The notes under the pieces: generated by a model
The model's input: only the letters and a program-made list of their open reading frames with translations
Databases searched by the model: none
What the model was told of the DNA's origin: nothing
Position numbers and translations under genes: made by a program
Part shown: positions 59,401 through 64,000 of the stretch, in pieces
How the letters are laid out: each line of letters begins with the position of its first letter
Position numbering within the stretch: position 1 is the first letter of the stretch
Origin: Pithys albifrons albifrons
Taxonomy: Eukaryota; Chordata; Aves; Passeriformes; Thamnophilidae
DNA: 64,000 bases
Direction: 5' to 3'
Assembly: GCF_047495875.1 (NCBI RefSeq)
Contig: NC_092460.1
Location: 12,390,520-12,454,519, forward strand

Positions 59401-62400
59401 TAAAGCTAAAAGGAAGAAGAAGAAGAAAGAAGAGAGTGAGAAACTGCCTCAAGTGTCTGAAGAAGTCTATTATGATATTGCCGCTGATTTAAAAGACTTA
59501 TTTGGATCTTCAAAGAGCCAATCAGAGAAACGTGAGGAAATACCCTGGGACAAAGATGATGCAGAGGACTCTGCCCCACCTGACCATTTGGAACCTGTCT
59601 CTGGGAATAACACAGCTCAGGAGCCGAGTGGTTTCAAGTTTTCCTTCTTTGGAGACACAGAGAAGTCAGGTGTAAAAGAAGGTAAGAGCAGGACAGTGCA
59701 ATTTCTAGTGAATGGCTCACGTCAGGCACTGTGCAGGACTACGGTGCTTAGAAATTCAGAATCCAGGGCATTTTCAGAGGCAAAAGTGAGTAATGAGGCA
59801 GAATCATTATGATCTTCAGTTACACTTGCCAGGATTGTGGTAGCTCAGCTTGCGCCCCAGGAATCTTGAAAGGGATGTTTTGAGAAAGAACGATTATTTA
59901 TTTGTTTTTTTTAAACAGTGATGGACGTTGTTGTCATCCCCTACATTTCTCAGACAGGGAAAAAGGTGATATGCCAAGTCAAAGTTTCACACAACCCAAC
60001 AAGATTTGAAATCAAAGGTGTGTTAATGGAGTAATGTGAGCAAAAGCAAATCTGGAGTTGACGCCAAGAACATTCAAGATTGCTTTATTATTTACTTAAT
60101 TTTCTTATTGTACCTTTAGAAAATTGAAACTGAATGACCCATGACTATAGGGGATATAAGTGTTACACACTCAAGATTAAAACATACTGAATTAAGTCAG
60201 TCAGTAGGGTAGGAAACAAAACAAACCATGTGAAGTTAAATGAAAGATTTAAAACAAACAAAGCCCCCCACATTTTTGTTGACTTCAGAAAGGATTCAGT
60301 GTTCTGAATGCACTAATAAAGGTTTCAGGATATGAAAGAGACCCCCAGAACAAAGTGAAAAATACCTGAGCAGAGATGTAGTTCAGAAAGCCCGAGAGGG
60401 GGAGGTTTTCATCCTTCTTAAATCTGCTTTTCCAATGTAAGTTCTTCACTGGGAAGTAGGGTTTTTTGCTGGCAAGTAGAGGAATAATCTGATTTTTTAT
60501 TTCAATTGTGATAATCTTGCAGAGCCCTACATCCTTGAAACAATAAAACCTGCAAAAGTCACATGGCAAGAAGATCCACGTTTCCAGGACAGCAGTTCTG
60601 AGGATGGTGATGAGCCAGAGGCATCAGAAATTGAAAAGGATCAAGAAATGCAAGTTGTATTTGTTTTCTGTTTGGTTGTAGTAATTTGCTGCTGTGAGAA
60701 TATAAATAGCAGCACTCAGGTCCTGGGAAACTGCTGTCTTCATTCCACATCTCTGAGCAACGGAAGTTATCCTGGAAAACCATTCCTTGCTGCACAGAGT
60801 GTAACAGTGAAACATCCCAACAGCCCATTTGCTTTGACCTTGAGTATAAAAATACAAAAGCTGAGTTTGTGGTTGAACACTGGAGAAATTAAGTGGGTAA
60901 TTTTGGTTCAACCCAAACCAGGTTTGGTTTGGCCAAAAGTCAGAGACATAGTAAATTTTCTTTTATAAAAGGGTCTTTTTTATAGGAGACCATATTTGGT
61001 TACTGTGGAGGAATGTTCTTCCATGCATTCTGTTTCTCTGAAGCACTACAGCTTTAACTTGCATTAATGGAATTTGACAGTAACTTTCTTGATGTTAAAG
61101 TTTCCTTGTGTTTGTCCAGGTTTCTTTGCTTGCCACAAAGAGAAAGTACAAGATTTTTCTTCTTCTCCAAAGACGATGAACGACTGAGAGGTACAACAGA
61201 ACTTACTCACTGTCACTCCTTTTTTGGTTTCTTTCAAAAGTCTTACTGAAAGTCAGGGAAGAAGTCCTGTCTAGTTATTTGTTCTGTAACACAGGTGAGA
61301 GGTTTAAGGAAAAAAATAAATTGCAAGTTTTCATTCGTATTTGTGGTCTAAATTGAGGTAGAATCCCATGACAAACTGCTGGTAACAAAAACGCTGACCA
61401 TCTGTCTTGCTTCCATTTTTTTTCAGAGAATTGCCTAATATGTACCTGGCCTTTTAGGGCTTACCAAAAAAAAATCACAAATGCCTTTCAGGCATATATA
61501 TCATCATTAATTTTTTCCTCTCCTTCTGGTGTTACTATTCATAGTGTCGAATACTCTTATTAGCCACTTATGTCCACATCGTTCTTGATTCTAATTAATG
61601 TGGATTTTTTTTCTTCTGAATATAGTGAATTTTGTATTTAAAAACAAACAAAACAGCAGCAAAAGGAAACATTCTCAGCCTCGAACAATTCCACAGACCA
61701 CAACAAGAATTGCTTCTGATATTTTATGCAGTAACTTATCAGGACAGTCTCAAATAATGTTTTTTTCTTGAGACATATGAGGTAACGGTCATGAACTGTC
61801 TTGCTGTGTTCATACAATTAGTGCACTGAAATCTTCCAGCCTGTCTGATTTACAGGCCCTGTTGAAAGTGAGACCTCAGTCCTCAGCAGGCATGAATTTT
61901 CTTGGGAGATGTGGGGTAATGGTGCTGAGCTCTTAATGAAACAGGTGCAATTTCACTGCAGTTCCTATCTTGGCATATTAACTGCTGCTGCCTTTTGTTT
62001 TCTTTAGTACACAGGGCAGTAGTTCAGAGCATTTCTGTTGGAGCCAATCATGTTGTGGGGGATAAGAGATTATGAATGATAGGAAGAATATGAAGGATAG
62101 ACCTTCTGACTTGATTGCTGTCTTGCTCATGAGTTTTACAAACAGCAGCATTTTCAGAAGTGTTTAAGGAAATCAATTTGTTCTTTTTTGGGCAGAGGGC
62201 CCAAAGTTATTTTGTAGATCAGTTGATCTCAGTGAAGAACAAGATGGTTGGGAAGATAGACGAAGATTATTGATTGAGGTGAGTATTTAACATCTCTTCC
62301 TTGGTAACTGTGGGCATGAGGAGGGAACACGGCTGCTTATTTGCATGAAGAATTAAGTTCAGGACCTCTAGAAAGGCTGGCAATTTTGTAATTGCCGAGG

Positions 62401-62644
62401 AACTAAACTTCTGTAGTATACAAGTGTGCATAACATCATGTTATGATGTCCCGTCAGGTAAATTAGTGAATCTCTGTAATGTACAGGACCAGTTACTTAA
62501 GTGTATGTAAAAATACAGGTGAATCTAGAAACTTGTATTAATCATTATTATTTTTTTCATAATTTTATGTTGTATTTTAAATATTTCCAGGAATGCAGGA
62601 AGAAGCATAAGGATGCAAAAAGGAAAGTGAAAGCAAAACAATAA
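50413..62644 (+). CDS. NOL8: NOL8, nucleolar protein 8, unit B copy
   Basis: Exons: 50,413-50,595; 50,761-50,823; 51,120-51,198; 51,512-51,659; 52,784-52,852; 53,161-55,081; 55,353-55,454; 56,892-57,011; 57,327-57,411; 58,263-58,404; 58,711-58,794; 59,401-59,681; 60,523-60,649; 61,120-61,190; 62,196-62,278; 62,591-62,644. All phases, the AT-AC intron (52,853-53,160) and the GC-AG donor (60,650) are as in unit A. It shares both lesions with unit A: ATA at 50,457 and A11 at 54,304-54,314. A few replacement differences exist, such as NDSSLKTQ versus NVSSLKTR in the large exon, GGIP versus EEIP and TVKS versus TEKS near the C-terminus. Shared lesions imply they predate the duplication, or that conversion keeps the copies alike. 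Confidence 0.9.
51835..52041 (+). mobile_element. CR1 LINE 3' end fragment in NOL8 intron (unit B)
   Basis: Counterpart of 11,990-12,196, with the same 8-bp repeat tail. Confidence 0.92.
52853..53160 (+). other. NOL8: U12-type AT-AC intron in NOL8 (unit B)
   Basis: Same ATATCCTTTT start, TTCCTTAAC branch site and AC end as at 13,008-13,315. Confidence 0.85.
54304..54314 (+). other. NOL8: A11 homopolymer frameshift in NOL8 large exon (unit B)
   Basis: Identical to 14,459-14,469: eleven A after GAT, giving a stop at 54,325-54,327 in the upstream frame. Confidence 0.9.
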
Positions 62645-63352
62645 ATATTTCTTATTTTACTGATCAGAAATGTTTCATATTTCTTCTTTGAAGAAGCTGC
62701 CAAACAATGTTACTTTCAAAACCCTTTCAAAAATCTAACAGGAAAGAATATTGGCAAAAACTGCTAAGACTTTGTTTCTAAATAGGGACATGTTTATTTT
62801 CAGTTTGATGTTTGTTCCATGTTTTGGGGTTTTGTATGTATGTATATACATATAGAAATACATATATACATATGGTTTAAATGTGACGTGCTGCTTTGTT
62901 CGATTTCTGGTAATTATATCATATAATGAAGATCTTCTGCTGTGTCCTCTGGCTCCACTGCTGAAGGCTGAGAAAGAACAGATACCTCTTTCTCTGTAAG
63001 ATTATATAACTTGTATTCTGCCTAACATAATAGAGAGCATATTTTAGATTGATTTACAAATATTTGGACTGTGTTATTTCTAGGGTGAAAGTTTCCCAGA
63101 AGTTAATGAAAATACATACATAATAGACATATATATATACCCATCTATATATGCGTATGTGCATAAATATGTATGTATATTTACATGCATATATAACAGG
63201 TTTATGAAATGAATAATTTGTATTTGTTCACAGAGCTGAATTTTTACTTTTTTACTGAGTTTTTATATTTATAAATACAGGGGACAGATGTTGCTGGTGT
63301 TGTATGCTTGGTATGAAATGAATATCTATTCCTGTATGTTATGTCCACTTAG

Positions 63353-63528
63353 ACCTGTGCTGCAGAGGCTCTGCCAAGGCCATCCTGGGCACCTGCTGCC
63401 AGGCCCTGCCTGGCCCCAGCCCAGGGACACCCGAGTGCTTTGCCTTTTGCCTGTGTCCAGAGCAGTAGAACTGTCACATTCCCAGCTGTCTCTCAGGCTG
63501 GACCAAGCACTGGACTAAGGTAGTGCAA
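63353..63528 (-). pseudogene. Reversed PHF7-like exon fragment (unit B)
   Basis: Counterpart of 23,505-23,680. Confidence 0.7.
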
Positions 63529-63880
63529 GTAAGATTCAGCCTCTATTGCAAATAAATCAAGGTAAAGTGACTCATTTGAAACAGCAGGAAAGTAACTGTT
63601 GATACATCTGTCAAATCAGTAACTTCTATATCAAATTTTCACCTCAAACAAGTAATTTTAAGAGATTATAATGTGTTTAAATTTGTACGTGTGGCTGGGC
63701 TTCACCAATGAAGATTTGGGAAGGGCTCTCCTCATGTGGGTGTGCCCTTCCAGCCTGCACAGTGGATTTTTTTGGGGAGGCACAGGGTGCGCAGAACTGG
63801 CCCCACCGTTTAAGTCCTAAGGATCATCTGCCATGGCCGAGCAAGCTTGGACTGTGACAGTGAAGTCCTCAGGACTACAA

Positions 63881-63981
63881 CCTACAGCCCCTGATGTTCC
63901 CAGGAGGTCTCCCATCCAAGTACTAACCAGGACTGACCCTGCTAAGCTTCCGAGATCTGATGGGATTGGATGTTAGGGTGG
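63881..63981 (-). pseudogene. 5S rRNA-derived fragment (unit B)
   Basis: Counterpart of 24,033-24,133. One visible difference (GAGCTT versus AAGCTT on the plus strand). Confidence 0.85.
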
Positions 63982-64000
63982 AATTTAACTGCCCTCCTGT

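Larger units (their letters stand above)
39821..64000. repeat. Tandem segmental duplication, unit B (truncated by window end)
   Basis: This is the second copy of unit A and it corresponds to 1-24,150 of the window. It contains the ERV-split PHF7-like 3' half, the spacer, NOL8 and the downstream flank with the 5S-derived fragment. It stops just before the position equivalent to the intact PHF7-like gene of unit A. Unit B carries about 36 bp more of the GC-rich minisatellite and a slightly shorter (ATT)n run. It lacks the extra A seen in unit A near position 51. Confidence 0.97.

Noticed and set aside
1..64000. CRISPR arrays, bacterial operons, functional rRNA or tRNA genes
   Set aside because: None seen. 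The regular repeats are a coding minisatellite and GC/AT microsatellites, and the only rRNA similarity is a truncated 5S fragment.

Overview
This window looks like nuclear DNA from a bird, probably a songbird. The genes are vertebrate and spliced. The 3' end of a CR1 LINE with its short 8-bp tail repeat, typical of birds, lies in an intron. There are no bacterial-style operons. The genes are NOL8 (nucleolar protein 8, RRM protein) and a multicopy PHF7-like gene (PHD/RING-type zinc-finger protein). I cannot tell from the sequence whether the locus is on an autosome, the Z, the W or a germline-restricted chromosome.

The window is a tandem segmental duplication. Unit A (1 to about 39,820) is followed by a nearly identical unit B (about 39,821 to 64,000, cut by the window end). 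Matching points are offset by about 39.81-39.85 kb throughout. Each unit itself holds an older, degenerate duplication of a PHF7-like + NOL8 pair. Order in unit A: (1) 1-7,919, the 3' half of a PHF7-like gene split in an exon by a 6.1-kb minus-strand endogenous retrovirus (109-6,202; TG...CA ends; 5-bp target duplication CACCC). (2) 7,920-10,567, an AT-rich spacer, then a GC-rich CpG-island promoter with a minisatellite. (3) 10,568-22,796, a full-length 16-coding-exon NOL8. (4) 22,800-24,390, flank with a reversed PHF7 fragment, a 5S rRNA-derived fragment and a candidate promoter. (5) 24,390-28,833, an intact PHF7-like gene (970 aa by my splice model) with a C-terminal RS-rich array of nine 46-residue repeats. 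(6) 28,940-29,600, a broken PHF7 5' fragment fused to (7) 29,610-36,825, the 3' half of a NOL8 pseudogene, ending in an expanded AT-rich array. (8) 37,510-39,927, another reversed PHF7 fragment and the 5' half of the next ERV-split PHF7 gene, which continues into unit B.

Unit B repeats items 1-4: ERV 39,928-46,011, split PHF7 3' half to 47,728, NOL8 50,413-62,644. It stops just upstream of the next intact PHF7-like gene.

Both full-length NOL8 copies keep all splice phases, including an apparent U12-type AT-AC intron and a GC-AG intron. Both also share two apparent lesions: ATA where the start ATG is expected, and one extra A in an A11 run in the large exon. The best candidates for new biology are the amplified PHF7-like gene with its homogenised RS-repeat tail, and its co-amplification with NOL8 copies that appear damaged. 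All gene models are read by eye from sequence and known families; no alignment or expression data were available.
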